From: Symbiodinium natans | Taxonomy: Eukaryota; Sar; Dinophyceae; Suessiales; Symbiodiniaceae | DNA length: 64,000 nt | Direction: 5' to 3' | NCBI GenBank assembly: GCA_905221605.1 | Contig: CAJNDS010002650.1 | Span: 244,648-308,647 of the forward strand | Shown here: piece after piece, positions 1 through 11,500 of the stretch | Numbering within the stretch: the stretch's first letter is position 1 | Layout of the letters: the number at the start of each line of letters is the position of its first letter | The notes under the pieces: model-generated | Database searches by the model: none | Told to the model about the DNA's origin: nothing | The model's input: only the letters and a program-made list of their open reading frames with translations | Program-made: the position numbers and the translations under genes

Positions 1-942
1 GGATGCAAAGGAAGAGTTTCAGCCTCAGTAGCACGGGCAGTGGCTCTAAGTTGAGAATGCAACGGTGCAATACGGTGCAATACGGTGCAACAGCTACTGC
101 AGCTGCAAGGCTTTGCATTTTCCCGGCTGTTGATCGTGCTGGAGAGCACATTGCGATCGAAGGCCCCGGGGCCTGGCGCCGAGACTTTAACTGCTCTCAC
201 TGAGCAGTTTGGCAGTATGTTGGAGTTGCGTGCGCATGGGGAACTGAAGTTGATCTGCTTCCGCACAAAGAAGAAGCGGGCGTGGTTGTAACCACCGCGG
301 CAATAAGTGGCTTCTCCCTGCAATGATAACGTAGCGCCAGAGCCACCATGCCAGCTATTTCGCACAGCTGAGATGTAGAATGCCAGCTGAGAGCAAGGCT
401 GATCATTCCCTAAGCGCGCATCAAGGAGAGAGAAATGCCAGTGAGTCGAACGAGGTGCAGGAGCAGCAAGGATGCCCAAGTGCACCGAGTGTACCACTAT
501 CTGGACACTCGCCATCGATCGTCGCGTTAGCGTGCTGGCACGTGGCAACTCCGTCCACCTGGCTGCATGAGCCTGGGCGACTGTATTGCAGTGCGCATCA
601 CAGCTGGCAGGTGTCGTCAGTGTCGTCGACATTTCCGGATGTACCGATTGGAATCGTACGTCAGCATCCGCGAGACAACGGCTGTGAGCGTCAGGTACTG
701 CTGCACTTCTCGCGCCTAGTTTCACGAGCAGAGTATGGTGAGTATAGGTTTGTGCTCTGCAGCGGCAGACTGCAGTTATATCTGAGCCATTGGCCCTCCA
801 CAGCGGCTCTTATGGCTGTAGCAATCTTCATTCGGTACTTTCCATCTGTGCGGTTAGAGCTGCACTACGATTCAGCATCGGATTCAGCCCGCGCTTAGTG
901 TACGATAAACAGAAATAGTGCCCTTCTGCCATAGCCAGGTGG
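1..942. other. unassigned left-edge stretch, no recognised gene
   Basis: No protein family was recognised here. On the + strand an open stretch at about 115-291 ends in a basic tail (FRTKKKRAWL) and could be a terminal exon. A second short stretch near 585-660 reads RCRQCRRHFRMYRLES, with a C-x2-C pair, in a frame different from the longest ORF. Neither has an independent sign of being coding. A short direct repeat (tacggtgcaa) occurs at 71-90. Confidence 0.3.
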
Positions 943-1048
943 CTGTGAGGCTTCGCCCCGCCCCACCCATCACACGCATGATCATTCAGGTCAACCGAGA
1001 GAACAACAGATGGATCATTGATGGCCGTGACACGGAGCTTTCTGCAGG
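943..1048 (+). CDS. candidate exon, kinesin-motor-like first strand
   Basis: After a possible acceptor (gccag) the + strand reads VAVRLRPAPP, then a run ending in RWIIDGRDTE. The pattern V-x-V-R-x-R-P is the first beta strand of kinesin motor domains. No P-loop, switch I or switch II exon was found downstream, so a kinesin is only a guess and the exon may be unrelated. The boundaries are not fixed; a donor may lie near 1042-1049. Confidence 0.2.
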
Positions 1049-1720
1049 AACTGTCTTCCCTGCTGAGTTGAGCCGGTTGACTAACTTTGCTTGTGAGCTT
1101 TGGCCTGAAGTGCCCAGATCTGATGACAGGTGCTGCAGATCACCTTTAAGTTTAGCTTTGCTCTCGGCCACCGCTTTGCAAGCACACTATTTTCACACAT
1201 CAATCATCGTCGAACAAGGTCCAGACCAGATGGCGCTGACGTGGAGAGAAGTCGGTGAGAAGTGCCGAACACAGATGTGCATGGAAAGCAAATGTCCAAT
1301 TACGACAAGCAAACGTGTCCAGCAGAAAGCGGCATGTCCTGTACATTTCGGCTGGAAGGCAGCACAAGCATGGCATGTTTGGGTTCTGTTGTGACAAGCC
1401 GTTTTGGGCAAGCAAAGCACACAACAAGAATGTACTTTCGAGCAGCTCATTTGAAGCATGGTCGCAATGTACTTCAATCATACAATGAAAGATCGTCAAG
1501 CTTTACAGTTGATAAAAGGCTTAGGGCCGCAGAAATCAAGCATAAACCAATCATCTAATCAGAGCAGTTTAAATCCAACATAGATCCAAGCTGACATGGG
1601 TCGCACCCTGGATCAATGCGAGCTCGGGCCATGCGCGCTTGTTGTATGTAGGATGCAGTAACAGGGTGCCAAGACGTGCAAAGCATAGATATGCGTGCCG
1701 TCAATATCTCTTCAGCCCAG

Positions 1721-2620
1721 GAAAGAGTTCCAGCAGCAGCTCCGGAGCCAAAAAGCGCAGCCGTAGTGGCCGAGAAAAGGAGCAGCCGCATACAGTCTGT
1801 AGCCATCTGTATCCATTTGTAGCTATCTGTAGCCATCTGTCGCCATGTTGTGTGTCCACCTTTGGCCTGTTAATTTCCTTCGTTCGATGCCTCATGATGC
1901 CTCCCTCCTGTACTCACGCGTAGATGCCAGGGCTTGATCTGCTACCAAGTCTGCCGGCAGGAAAAAGTCAAGACCAAAAAGGATGCGAAGAAGGACAAGA
2001 AGGCGCACGAGCAGACTCCGCACTCACGACACAACGGTTTCGGTACAGGCCTCCCTGATGCCCAGTAAGGAGAAAGACAAAGACCGCAGGGAAAAGGATG
2101 CTGAGAAGGAAAAGGAAAAGGACAAAGCCAGAGATAAAGACAAAGTGAAAGAAAAGGATAAGGACAAAGACAAGGGGAAGGTGAGGGAGAAAGAAAAGGA
2201 TAAAGACAAGGATCGGGAAAAGGCCAAGGACAAAGATCGGGACAAGGAGAAGGTCAAAGACAAGGACAAGAAGGACAAGGAGAAGGACCGAGAGAAGGAG
2301 AAGGAGAAACCGCGTGACAAAGACAGGGAACGGCACAAGGACCACAACAGTGCAGGCAAAGAAAAGGACAAAGTCAAGGACAAGGAGAAAGATCGAGATG
2401 CCTGGCTTAACATTTGTTTACGTTTTTTTGGTAAAGGTTTTCCGGCGAGATCTATGTCTGTGTCGCATGTCTATACCTAGGTTCCAGATCGAACTGCATG
2501 AGCTTGTGTGGATACTCGGAACTCTTAGAAAGCAACCAAGCAAGGACAGGGATCGAGAAAGAGGCCGTCGACGCAGCAGTTCATCTGATTCAAGTAGCTT
2601 GCCTGATCAAGGTCTCCCTG
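1721..2620 (+). CDS. lysine/aspartate-rich, RS-like protein (several exons)
   Basis: At least four short exons on the + strand share an extreme K/D/E/R/S composition. Exon 1721-1776 encodes a serine run followed by KKRSRSGREK. Exon 1961-2002 encodes EKVKTKKDAKKDKK. Exon 2070-2399 encodes about 110 residues of KDKEKD/REKDK repeats. Exon 2545-about 2610 encodes DRDRERGRRRSSSSDSS. The reading phase is kept if introns 2003-2069 and 2400-2544 are removed; both start with GC and end with AG. The composition resembles the charged tails of spliceosomal and other nuclear RNA-processing proteins (the RS/KED-rich class), so a nuclear protein is inferred. No folded domain is visible, and the true start and stop were not found. 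A single 1983-2480 ORF joins the wrong frame at its 5' end. Confidence 0.55.
1795..1848. repeat. short tandem repeat in an intron, unit near GTAGCCATCTGT
   Basis: About four imperfect copies of a 12-base unit (gtagccatctgt, gtagctatctgt, gtatccatttgt) lie between two exons of the lysine-rich gene. Confidence 0.7.
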
Positions 2621-2778
2621 CCAAGCCGCCAAAAAGAAAAACAAACTCATTGCTCAGGCAGTTCCGCCAGCAGCGACATGGGACGGCGCATTTGGCCAAT
2701 GGCAGTAGGCCTTGGCACGAGCAGCTTCCAACTGTTGCCCCCCATGCTGCTTGGAGCTGAACTCATCGACAGGTTCGC

Positions 2779-2960
2779 TTAGCTATGCTTACCCCAACGC
2801 TTCTCAATATTATCATCATCTAATTCAATATGCATTTGATTAGTCTTTAAAAATAGTTCTGCATCATTTATTTTGTTATTTATTGGTTGAAACTTTATTC
2901 CATAGATAAACCATTTTTTTGATTCAATATTTCTCTTCCAAAGTTATATGTTTTACTATG
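2779..2960 (-). other. AT-rich island with a foreign-looking reverse-strand reading frame
   Basis: This ~180-bp stretch is strikingly AT-rich compared with both flanks. On the - strand a frame from about 2901 down to a stop at 2779-2781 encodes about 40 residues with A/T-ending codons, including KFQPINNKINDAELFLK and IELDDDNIEKRW. A second open piece (NFGREILNQKNGLSM) precedes it in another frame, as if one frameshift separated them. The codon use is unlike any other gene here. It may be a decayed insert from an AT-rich source (organelle, endosymbiont, virus or transposon). The family is not recognised. Confidence 0.45.
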
Positions 2961-3050
2961 GGAAGTCATGGGCTGTGGGCCGATATTGCATAAGTTTCGT
3001 CGGCTCTGGGCTTAAGGTTGTAAGATGTTGTAAGCTGTTGTGATTTTCAG

Positions 3051-3351
3051 GACGTTTCAAGCTGCATCAATCAAGTTTTTCATGAAGAACTTATCCAGGA
3101 AGTAATTGACACCGAGGCTTGAGTTAGTGGATGTCACCCTGGAGCCCGCCGCCGAGCTGCCAGTGCCCGCGCCGGCGCCTGTCACTGTACCAGCCGCGCC
3201 AGCGCCACCTCCTGTTGCCGGCTTCTCGTGTCTCAAGCTGCAACAATGTTGGGCGTGCTTTAGTGGGGGGCTCCCCGTTTACAGTCAAGTTTGCCGGGCT
3301 ATTCAGGACCCCGTTTTGGCCTGTTTGGGAGTCCAAAGCGGGATCATGTGA
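3051..3351 (+). CDS. candidate exons: short helical segment and a Pro/Ala-rich segment
   Basis: After a good acceptor (ttttcag) the + strand reads DVSSCINQVFHEELIQEVID and then hits a stop. In another frame an overlapping stretch from 3115 gives LELVDVTLEPAAELPVPA and continues Pro/Ala-rich. They cannot both be one exon without a frameshift. Real coding exons may be present, but no family is recognised. Confidence 0.25.
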
Positions 3352-4169
3352 AAAGTCAAGTCGCTCCCGAAACCCGGAGTTGTTGCAGAATTTAAACCGA
3401 TGCCTGACCTCTTGGCTTCAAGGCCAGGCCTCGGAATCTTAAAGGCAAGCCTTCTTTGCAAGACCTCGAAAACCCGAAATCCCAACTGGCACGAATTCCA
3501 GAATTCCCTGTTCAAAAACCATGAGCAAAAAATGTATTGAGCCTAACCTCCTATGATGGGCACTGTTTCGGGACCTCCTAGCCGCTAGCCGCGGGCCCGG
3601 CAATCTAAATTTCGATGCCCTGGTCTCTGTTAAATGAAAGGCCAAGCTCTTGAAATCTTGAGCCCAAAGGGCTTTGGATTTCTGAGCCCTGGCCTCTTGG
3701 CTTCAAGGGGGCGAGGCCGTAGTCCCTCTTCTCGTCGAATCCCTCTGACATGAATATGAATATCCACTCCTCCCTGTTCATCTAAAGCCGTGGACCGTTC
3801 GGGGGGGGGGGGGGACACACCAAAGCAGGCACAGCAGTAAGCTGCAGGACGTAGAGTTGTCTTGGTGGTTCTACCGGACAACGTGCAGTGGACCGGTAGG
3901 AACTGGAGACTTGACCTGAAGACTTCGTGCTGGAATGTTCTGGATACTGTCTCTTGAGTGTCCGATAGTGCTCGCCGGGTGTGCGGACCTTATGCTTGGC
4001 TCATCGGGGATGAGTTTGAATGATTTAAAGGGACAGCGAGGCCCGACAATTGGTTTTGAAGGCGCGCCGCGCGAAAGAATCTTACGACTGCCGGAAGACT
4101 TGACTTAATCGGACCTCACCCTAGACCCCCAAACAGTCTCACGATCCTGAGTAGCCCGACAAACTTGGC
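3284..4169. mobile_element. inverted-repeat element, MITE-like, about 0.9 kb
   Basis: The left arm at 3284-3308 and the reverse complement of 4145-4169 match at 22 of 25 positions (shared core CAAGTTTG.CGGGCTA). The similarity continues inward as CTGTTTGGGRGTC to about 3335 and 4122. The interior has no convincing coding region and holds a run of about 13 G at 3800-3812. The right half has a relative at 28,410-28,575, so the family is dispersed. Target-site duplications were not identified. Confidence 0.45.
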
Positions 4170-4464
4170 TTAATTCAAGGGGCCCCTAGGAATATTGCTT
4201 GCCTGACGCTACGGCCACGAGAGCATTGGTTGGCATTGTTTATACGAAGTTGGCATGAACTGATGAATATCCTTGCTTCAGAAATTTCGAGCAGGAAGTC
4301 AGGACCCAGGTGGTAAGTGGTGATCAGATGGCGATGCCTTCTCAGAACCTCTTTGTCCCATAAGGTCTGGCTTTGCGGACAGAATGAGGCCTGCAAGGGT
4401 GCTTGTTACTTGTTGCAGCTATCAAGTTGATTCAAATTTTGGCGGAGGTCCGCGGGCGCGACAG

Positions 4465-5045
4465 CTCAAACACTGGCAAGGCAAACGCCACTCACTGGCC
4501 AAGCCTTGGCGCAACAGCAAGGCAAGCAGCAGGCCGCATGGGATGCGCAGATGGCCTGTCTTGCAGCATCTACAAGTCGCGGCTATCGTTATCCTTTTTA
4601 TCAGCCATGTATCTGAACCCATCTGAAACCTTTTCTCTTTCAATTATAAAGACCAAGTGCACGCATCTTCCTTTGAGACTACTTGTGCAATCCTCGGCAG
4701 ACTACTTGTACAATCCTCGGCAAAACATGCCGAACGAAGGGGCAACTAATTTTCGGCAATTGCGGGCAGCCTCTGGTTTGTGCGCGTGTTGGAAATCATG
4801 TGGGGGGTCAAGAAATTCCTTGGGTAGACCCGGGCCCTCCACTCTCAAGGGGGATCTTGCACATGTTTGCAAGAGGCCTCGAAAACTTGAATTTCGCCGT
4901 CTTTCCAAGCTCATAGGGCTACAGTACAGGATGCAGACGTTACAGCTGCATAATGCCTTCCGGTTGGCAGGTCTGCTTCAACTACACGGGAGGTAAATGC
5001 TTCCGAGCCGACTGTCGGTTTCTCCACCTTGGCCCTGGTCCCAGG
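4465..5045 (+). CDS. CCCH zinc-finger protein, two candidate exons
   Basis: An exon starting at 4971 after ttggcag encodes VCFNYTGGKCFRADCRFLH. This is a CX7CX4CX3H zinc finger of the type found in RNA-binding CCCH proteins (muscleblind and plant C3H relatives have similar spacing). It is followed by the Gly/Pro-rich stretch LGPGPRPQ. Upstream, a stretch from about 4465 to 4577 reads as a glutamine/alanine-rich segment containing ALAQQQGKQQAAWDAQ, in a frame that no longer ORF covers; it is a plausible exon of the same gene. RNA binding is inferred from the finger alone. Only one finger is seen, and the ends of the gene are unknown. Confidence 0.45.
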
Positions 5046-6170
5046 CCACAGCTCGACGCAACTCTGTATCGCATGATGTTGCTGATGTTGCATCATGTCG
5101 TAGCTCCGATTTGGTTACCTCTGCGTATGCTTTGCCAGGTAGCAGGTCTATGCGCTTCAAGGAGCCGCGGCTGCAGCTCCAAGATGTTGGGATCCCGAGG
5201 GTTGAAGATGCATATAGATGCATGCTACCGGCTTCACGAAGCAGAGGCAAAGTTTCCAGCTGTGGCAAACGAGTCCATGGAGAAGGACACTACGCCAGGT
5301 TTCCAGTGACAGAAGGAGCGTTGTGGAGATTTGTGGAGTGCGGTGCACAGCTCGGATCGCCAAAAGCTGAAAACAAGGAACATAAGTCCACATCTGGAAA
5401 TTGTTTCTCAATTATGAAGTCCAATTGCCATGTACATACTGCAGCTGCAGCTGGTTGCATCGAGCCTGTTTCACAGCGGAGATGTATATCGTGCGTCAGT
5501 CGACATTCGGTCCGATCATGGGTTCTCCATGCATGCAGACATGCACAGACAGCTTGACCCGATGTCGCTTAGCAGAGTGCCAGAATCACGAGCATGTCTC
5601 CTTAAGGGCCCAGTGCAGCTTCGTCCCAACGTGGCGCATGAGTTGTGCATGCACGGCGAGACAATGCGAGACATATTGGCTTCTGAGGCGGCGGGTTTTG
5701 GCCGCTCCTCGACAGAGCGGCTACTTTGCAACTTCCTCACAAGGGGAGCAAGCCTTGCAAGCGGAGGCGTACCTTGGTGGGCACACTTGCTAACCTCGTC
5801 AGGTCACCGGAACCTGCACAAAGTGGCGGACGGTGGTGGGGTGCTCAGGTCCATGAAGGTGTCGGCACACAGAGTATACGGAGTGATGGAAAGCACATGT
5901 AAGTGCATAGAGCCCCCGTATGCCTCAGGCCCTCACGTGCGCAGACGAATCGAGCTTTCGGGAGTGGTCGGGAACGCTCAGGCCTGGCTCTGACAGGTTC
6001 CGACAGGTTTCGATTCTATGACTATGTAGACTATGCGTACTATGCGCTAGTCAGCTAGTCTAAGTGCAATAAGATTGAGAAGGTCCATGCGCATGTCCTT
6101 TTTGGAGCTGTGTGCGGAGTGACTTCACTGCAGCATTGCGTTCTTCAGCTTGGAGTGAGTTCCCGAAGTC

Positions 6171-8507
6171 ATGAATGTCATGACTTGCTCAGTGCCAAAA
6201 AGTTTCATGCAAAGTTTGGTGAAGCTGGGGCTGGCAGACGAGTTCTGTGACATGACGGTATATTGTTGGCACAACCAAAACCGAGAGGAGCTGCGGATCT
6301 CAAGGTTGCTACTCGCATCTGCGTGCCCAAGTCTGCAGACACAGTGTGCGACGTTGCGGCAAAAGAAGACGGGTGAGACGGGTGAGATCGAAGACGATGA
6401 AGGCTTGGAACACGTCCATGTGCCGGTGTCGGCCGCGGCCCTGAAAAGGGAGATACTTGCAAAATGTGGACTGGACCCACAGCACCATGATCACAATTGC
6501 GAGCACTCAGAGGTGGATGTCAGCGTGGCGGTTGCTAGCAGTTTGAGAGCCTGTCGTTTGCAAGCCTTTCAGTCCACAAGGGCGGCTATGACCGTCGGCA
6601 TATTGCTTGGCCTGAGAATCCTGGCTGCGTGGATGCCAGCAATCCATTGCAAGATGGAGAGCTTTTTTATGGATGATTCCATGATTGCCAGGAATGCCAA
6701 CGTCTACGCGGAGCTCGATCTTCGACGTCTTTTCCGCACAGATTACTGGGGTCTGGACATGTTTGCAGGCACATGGACACACAAATCTTTCAGGCCACTC
6801 ACTGTTTTAACATTTAGATGGAATTACCTCCTGCACGGCTTCAACTCTGCAGGATTCCATATCACGAACTTAAGCATTCACCTCCTTTGCAGTGGACTTC
6901 TGGGTGTAGTTGGCATCTTTGCTGGCTTAACAAGTCCTTGGGCGGTTTTGCTGGCTTTGCTGTTCTTCGCTCATCCTGTTCATACTGAAAGTGTTTTGTA
7001 CATCGTAGGGAGAGCCGACTTGCTTTGCTTGCTTTCGATTCTTCTCGCCACTCTGGTGCACTGCTCGTGCACAATCCAATGCAGCTCTTGCAAGGCATGT
7101 TTGGTCATGATGCTAGGGACATCTTTCTCGTGTGGGTTACTTCTGGTGGCGGGCCTGTGCAAAGAAACCGGCTTCTGCTTCTTCGGTTTGCTGGCCGGAT
7201 GGGATATCCTCAGGATCTTGAAGCTGCCGCAGAGATGCTTCTGGTTGCGTTTGCGAACTGTCTTCGTGCTAATATTTGGTATCGCGTCCTGTGCTTGTCG
7301 GGTTTGGTACACTGGAACCACAATCGAACGAATGGATCCACACAGCAACCCCGTGGCAATAGAACGGGACTTGAGCGTGAGGCTGCTCTCATATGCTCTG
7401 GTCCATGGCATATATGGAAAGCTGCTGATCTGGCCAGTGTTTCTTTGTTACGACTACTCCTTTGATGCAGTGCCGCTTGTGCGAAGCATTTGGGATGCTC
7501 GCATGCTTCTATCATTGGCCACTTACTTGTCCTTTGCGCAGGTCCTGACTGTTGCTTTGAAGATTTTCCGCTCGAGTGGAATTCAGAAAGCTTCTGAAGT
7601 TCCTCTTCTGGGCATGGCCATCTTATTGCTAGGCTTCTTGCCCATGTCGAACATGCTCTTTCCAGTTGGAACTATGGTTGCCGAGCGCCTGCTTTACATA
7701 CCTTCTGCCGGGCTTCTTATTGCTGTGGCTGGCCTTGCCCAACAGAAGTTTTCTGCAGGTTGGCTTGCAAGGGCAATCGCGACAGGCATGGCAGTCGTGA
7801 TTCTGGAGCTCTATGCCCATCTCACATCTCAACGGGTGTTGGAATGGGCTAGCCCAGAGTCGATCACGTTCGCAGATGCTGCAAGGCAGTTGCGGTCGGC
7901 GCGTGTGCAGTACAACCTCGGTTGCCTCTACGTGTCCAAGGAAAGGTATGACGAAGCACTCTCTGCTTTTCGACTCGTGATGGAGATAGATCCCACTGGC
8001 AACGACTGCATTCCACTTTATCGGTCCGCGCAGATCCATTTCTACCAGAGCAACTATGAGACCGCAGAGCAATTGCTAGCAAAGGCAGTTCAGGGACGAT
8101 TCAGTCCGCTGATACTTAACGAGGAGGAGGTTTTCCATGACTATGCACTAGCGCTCTGGTTTGTGCAAAAGCCACATGATGCAATTGCAAACTTTGAGAA
8201 GAGCTTGGCTATCAACTCAACCTTCACGAAGGGCTTGAATAACCTAGGCTGTGCGCTTGGGTTGGGTGCGGTTCTTGGACAGTTGCCGGCACAAGCTTTG
8301 GAGTACGGCCTTGAGCAGATGCAGCAGGCAGTACAGCTAAGTCCATCGAGCATCCTGTACTGGCGAAATTACGTGGCTCTTCTTCGTTTTGCTGAAGAGG
8401 AAGACGTAGCTGCAGCTGCTTGGGAGCAGGTATTGATGTTGGACCCTGCCGGAAGCCAATCTGGAAACCCACCCGAAGACTGCAGCTGGGAGTTTGCATT
8501 CCGATAA
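6171..8507 (+). CDS. TMTC-type membrane protein (GT-C mannosyltransferase-like) with C-terminal TPRs
   Basis: A single-exon ORF of 778 residues starts at an ATG. From residue 138 on it follows the TMTC family (transmembrane and TPR-containing O-mannosyltransferases of the ER). Visible marks are a first membrane segment (139-157), a lumenal acidic pair D168-D169 in FFMDDSMIARNANV, THKSFRPLTVLTFR (203-216), HPVHTESVLYIVGRADLL (268-285), a DUF1736-like stretch (about 380-450), and GTMVAERLLYIPSAG (500-514), with about eight to ten hydrophobic segments. Residues 575-770 form TPR-like helices (YNLGCLYVSKERYDEALSAF). The family transfers mannose from dolichol-phosphate-mannose to protein; activity here is inferred. 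Residues 1-130 are extra. EFCDMTVYC followed by ELRISRLLLASACPS recalls the start of a BTB/POZ fold, which is odd for a membrane enzyme. The lack of introns among intron-rich neighbours suggests a retrocopy, but no spliced-leader relict was recognised. Confidence 0.85.
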   Translation: MNVMTCSVPKSFMQSLVKLGLADEFCDMTVYCWHNQNREELRISRLLLASACPSLQTQCATLRQKKTGETGEIEDDEGLEHVHVPVSAAALKREILAKCGLDPQHHDHNCEHSEVDVSVAVASSLRACRLQAFQSTRAAMTVGILLGLRILAAWMPAIHCKMESFFMDDSMIARNANVYAELDLRRLFRTDYWGLDMFAGTWTHKSFRPLTVLTFRWNYLLHGFNSAGFHITNLSIHLLCSGLLGVVGIFAGLTSPWAVLLALLFFAHPVHTESVLYIVGRADLLCLLSILLATLVHCSCTIQCSSCKACLVMMLGTSFSCGLLLVAGLCKETGFCFFGLLAGWDILRILKLPQRCFWLRLRTVFVLIFGIASCACRVWYTGTTIERMDPHSNPVAIERDLSVRLLSYALVHGIYGKLLIWPVFLCYDYSFDAVPLVRSIWDARMLLSLATYLSFAQVLTVALKIFRSSGIQKASEVPLLGMAILLLGFLPMSNMLFPVGTMVAERLLYIPSAGLLIAVAGLAQQKFSAGWLARAIATGMAVVILELYAHLTSQRVLEWASPESITFADAARQLRSARVQYNLGCLYVSKERYDEALSAFRLVMEIDPTGNDCIPLYRSAQIHFYQSNYETAEQLLAKAVQGRFSPLILNEEEVFHDYALALWFVQKPHDAIANFEKSLAINSTFTKGLNNLGCALGLGAVLGQLPAQALEYGLEQMQQAVQLSPSSILYWRNYVALLRFAEEEDVAAAAWEQVLMLDPAGSQSGNPPEDCSWEFAFR

Positions 8508-8509
8508 GG

Positions 8510-11500
8510 CTCATCGATCATCACTGATCCTTTTAGATCCTTTGCTTCCAGCTTGTATGCTCTGGCAGACTTCGTTGAAAATCTCTGGCAACTGCGCCTT
8601 GAGGGAGCTACTCACTGTGCAAGTAAAACCATCATGGCAGCGATCCTAAAGCAATGGGCTAAAGCCATGTTCAAGCAGTGCTACGTAAAGCAATCCTAAA
8701 GCAATCCTAAAGCAATGCTAAAAAGCATTGCCAAGTTAGCCTGAGTTCTCTGTGAGTTGAATCCCAGCCGCCAGGATTGGACAAAGAGGCCGTGAAGATT
8801 TTCAGATTTGGCGGGATGGTGATCGCCTGCAGGCTCCTGTGACACAGCGTGGTCAGGTCGTGAGAATGTGGCCTGACGGCCGGCGCACGTGCAGAGGCCA
8901 TCTACCCTTCTGCGCCACAAGCCGCTGGAACCGGTGAAGAGGCTTGCCACGCTTCTGATTGAACGCGGGCCTCCCCTTGTCCAAAAAGTCTAGTTGTTGA
9001 GGCTTGTGGGCCGGACGAATATGGCAGTGGTCGATACTTCCAGGCAAGGTCTGCCACGTGCTGACAGTGCCCGTCAGGCCATGCAGGTCTCAGTTCCAGT
9101 GGTCCGGTCCCCAAGACAGAACCGAAAACTTTCGCAGAAGCTTTCGCAGGTGAGGGGCCGGCCTGGCGAAGAGGTTCCGTTGTGGATCTAAAGGGTGTTG
9201 AATTGGCATGCCCCCTTCGACGTTTGGCAGGTGGAGCTGGCACTGTACATAGAAGATGGCAAGGCGAAACCAAGCTGCATTCTTTCATTTGCCTGGACCT
9301 TGCTTGCCGTGCATTGCCAACGCATTGCAACGCATGGCTTCTGAATGTATCTGCCAGGTGACAGTTCGGACGTTCACTGTTGCATCCAGGCGCTCCAGGC
9401 CTGCAGTTTTTGCTGAACGCTTCAGGATGTTGGGCTGCACAGTGGCTTCTGCTTGCGCACAAAATATGAAATAATACGACAGAAGTTTCTCTTTGGCAGG
9501 CAATGGGAGTCTGTCCGTGGATGGGTCCCTGCCTTAAACCCGAGCAGACATGAAGTCAACGCCTCTGGGTTGTCGCAAAGGCAAGACATTCGTACGCCAT
9601 TCTTCAGCCGGGTGGAGGAGAGATGATGAGCTGATGCAAGTCGAATGACTGTTTCGATTCATTCTCATTTCGGGGTCTCAGGACCGGGCATTCCAATGAC
9701 GTTGCGGCCTCGAATCCTCGAAAGCGCAGCCAGATGCGCAAAACATTTCCATGCTGCATCTTCTAGAAGGAACGCACACGAAGGCACTCTGGAATCCTGT
9801 TGCCGCGCTCCAAGGATGGACCCTCAACGGCCGGGCGTGTTCACATCCCTCGTCGTTGTCGGCGAGGCCGCACCCTACAGAATGGCATGCAACGGGTGGC
9901 AATCAGGTTCTTCTGACTTCTTCGGTTTTCTGCATCATTCTGCATCGCATTGTGCTGGAGGTTTTCGACAAGCAAGCGGGCGCCTTCTGCTTCCACTTCC
10001 AGGCAGCGCCAGCTGCTGCCCAGCTATCCCAGATCCCAGCATTCGCTTCCAAGAATTCCCCAACGACAGCTTCGATTGCTTCGCCGGCATGTCTGGAGGT
10101 GGCCGTCGACGGTGACAGCCGTTGGGTGCGCCTGATCAGGGCATCTGACAGGGCTAACAGTGTTCATAGACAATGGTCGAGTTCAAAAAAGGGCGTAATC
10201 CCTCACTGCCCAGGGGGGGGGGGGGGGGGCTCTGGATTGGATACTTCATCATCGAGCAAGACCAATCATACACCGCTTCTGCATGCCGCCAGGTGTTCTT
10301 TCCGAAGGGCCCTGGTGGCCTGTCCGGTGAGGCCAGGTTGCCAGGCTTTGGACTGCACTGGCCAGCCTTTGCTGTCTGGGAATGCTCAGGCCATCATCAA
10401 CAGCCCACCTTACCACGGAAATGGCAACGCCCTGAACCGTGCTCATCACGTGATCACCACTCACAGTTTTGCCTTGCTGAGGCTCTGATGTTGCATTCAC
10501 AGTTTTCAGCCCGGCACCGAACAGGACACCGTTCTGTGAACATATGCTGCGAGAAACTTCAAATATCCGCGACTACATGAAACAAAAAGACTAGCAGCGG
10601 CAGACCCTTCCTCACAGAGGCAATATCATCATAAACTTCGACTTCGACTATTTCAGAACACTGACAAGGGAGTGAAACAAGCAAATGACCGATCGATACC
10701 GAAGGGCAACGTGTAGTGAATTATAGTTGGGCTTTCCCGTGGGCCAGCCAAGGCGTTCGTTTGTTGCCAGGACTTTCGAGATCATTCTCGACCTCACTTC
10801 CAAGGCACTGTGCGTCTGCATAATCGCACTTCCCAAATCAAGGTTCGCAGTTCGCAGCTATATAATATCATCAGTACATTGCAAGATCGTATCAGGAGGC
10901 ATGTCGGAAGGCAGTGTCAACAGCATAGCAGGCTCACATGTTAGATCGCCTTCTGAGCCATGTCAGTTCAGCACGACACATGGTGAGCGCGCGATTATGG
11001 CAGATTGTGTGCATGCGGGCAGCTTTGGCTTATATGAATACAGGCATGCATGTCGCTATGCAGAGGCATGTCCTTTGCAGAGCTGGGTTGCCAGCCATAC
11101 CACACCATTTTGCCGCGTTCCGTGGCGTATTCGCTGGTTAGGGGATCCGTTGAAAATCTTGATCAAGAGACTCTGCAGCCATTCGAACACAAGCCAGCTA
11201 GAAGCAGGGTTCAAGATAAGTCAAAACTTGCCTCTAGTCCTGCACGCGACCAAGAACTCTGCCAGGGCTCACTTTCCTCATGTTTCGGTTTCCGTCCAGG
11301 ACCGAAGACAGACCGTCACGTGGAGAGGTGTGTGAGATGGTCTCACACAGCTTCACCGCCTTAGCTTACCATCTTCCCACTTGGCAGCTTTTCAGCTTCC
11401 AGGCCTTCGTTTGGAGAAAACAGTGCCCTGAGCATCTTGCATCCGTGAGAAGTGATATCAGTGAGATCACATTCTTGCGGCTCTTGCCATTGCTGCAGAT

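Noticed and set aside
6060-6171. Dinoflagellate spliced-leader relict upstream of the TMTC start
   Set aside because: A phrase tcctttttggagctgtg is vaguely similar, but the match to the leader is too poor to claim.
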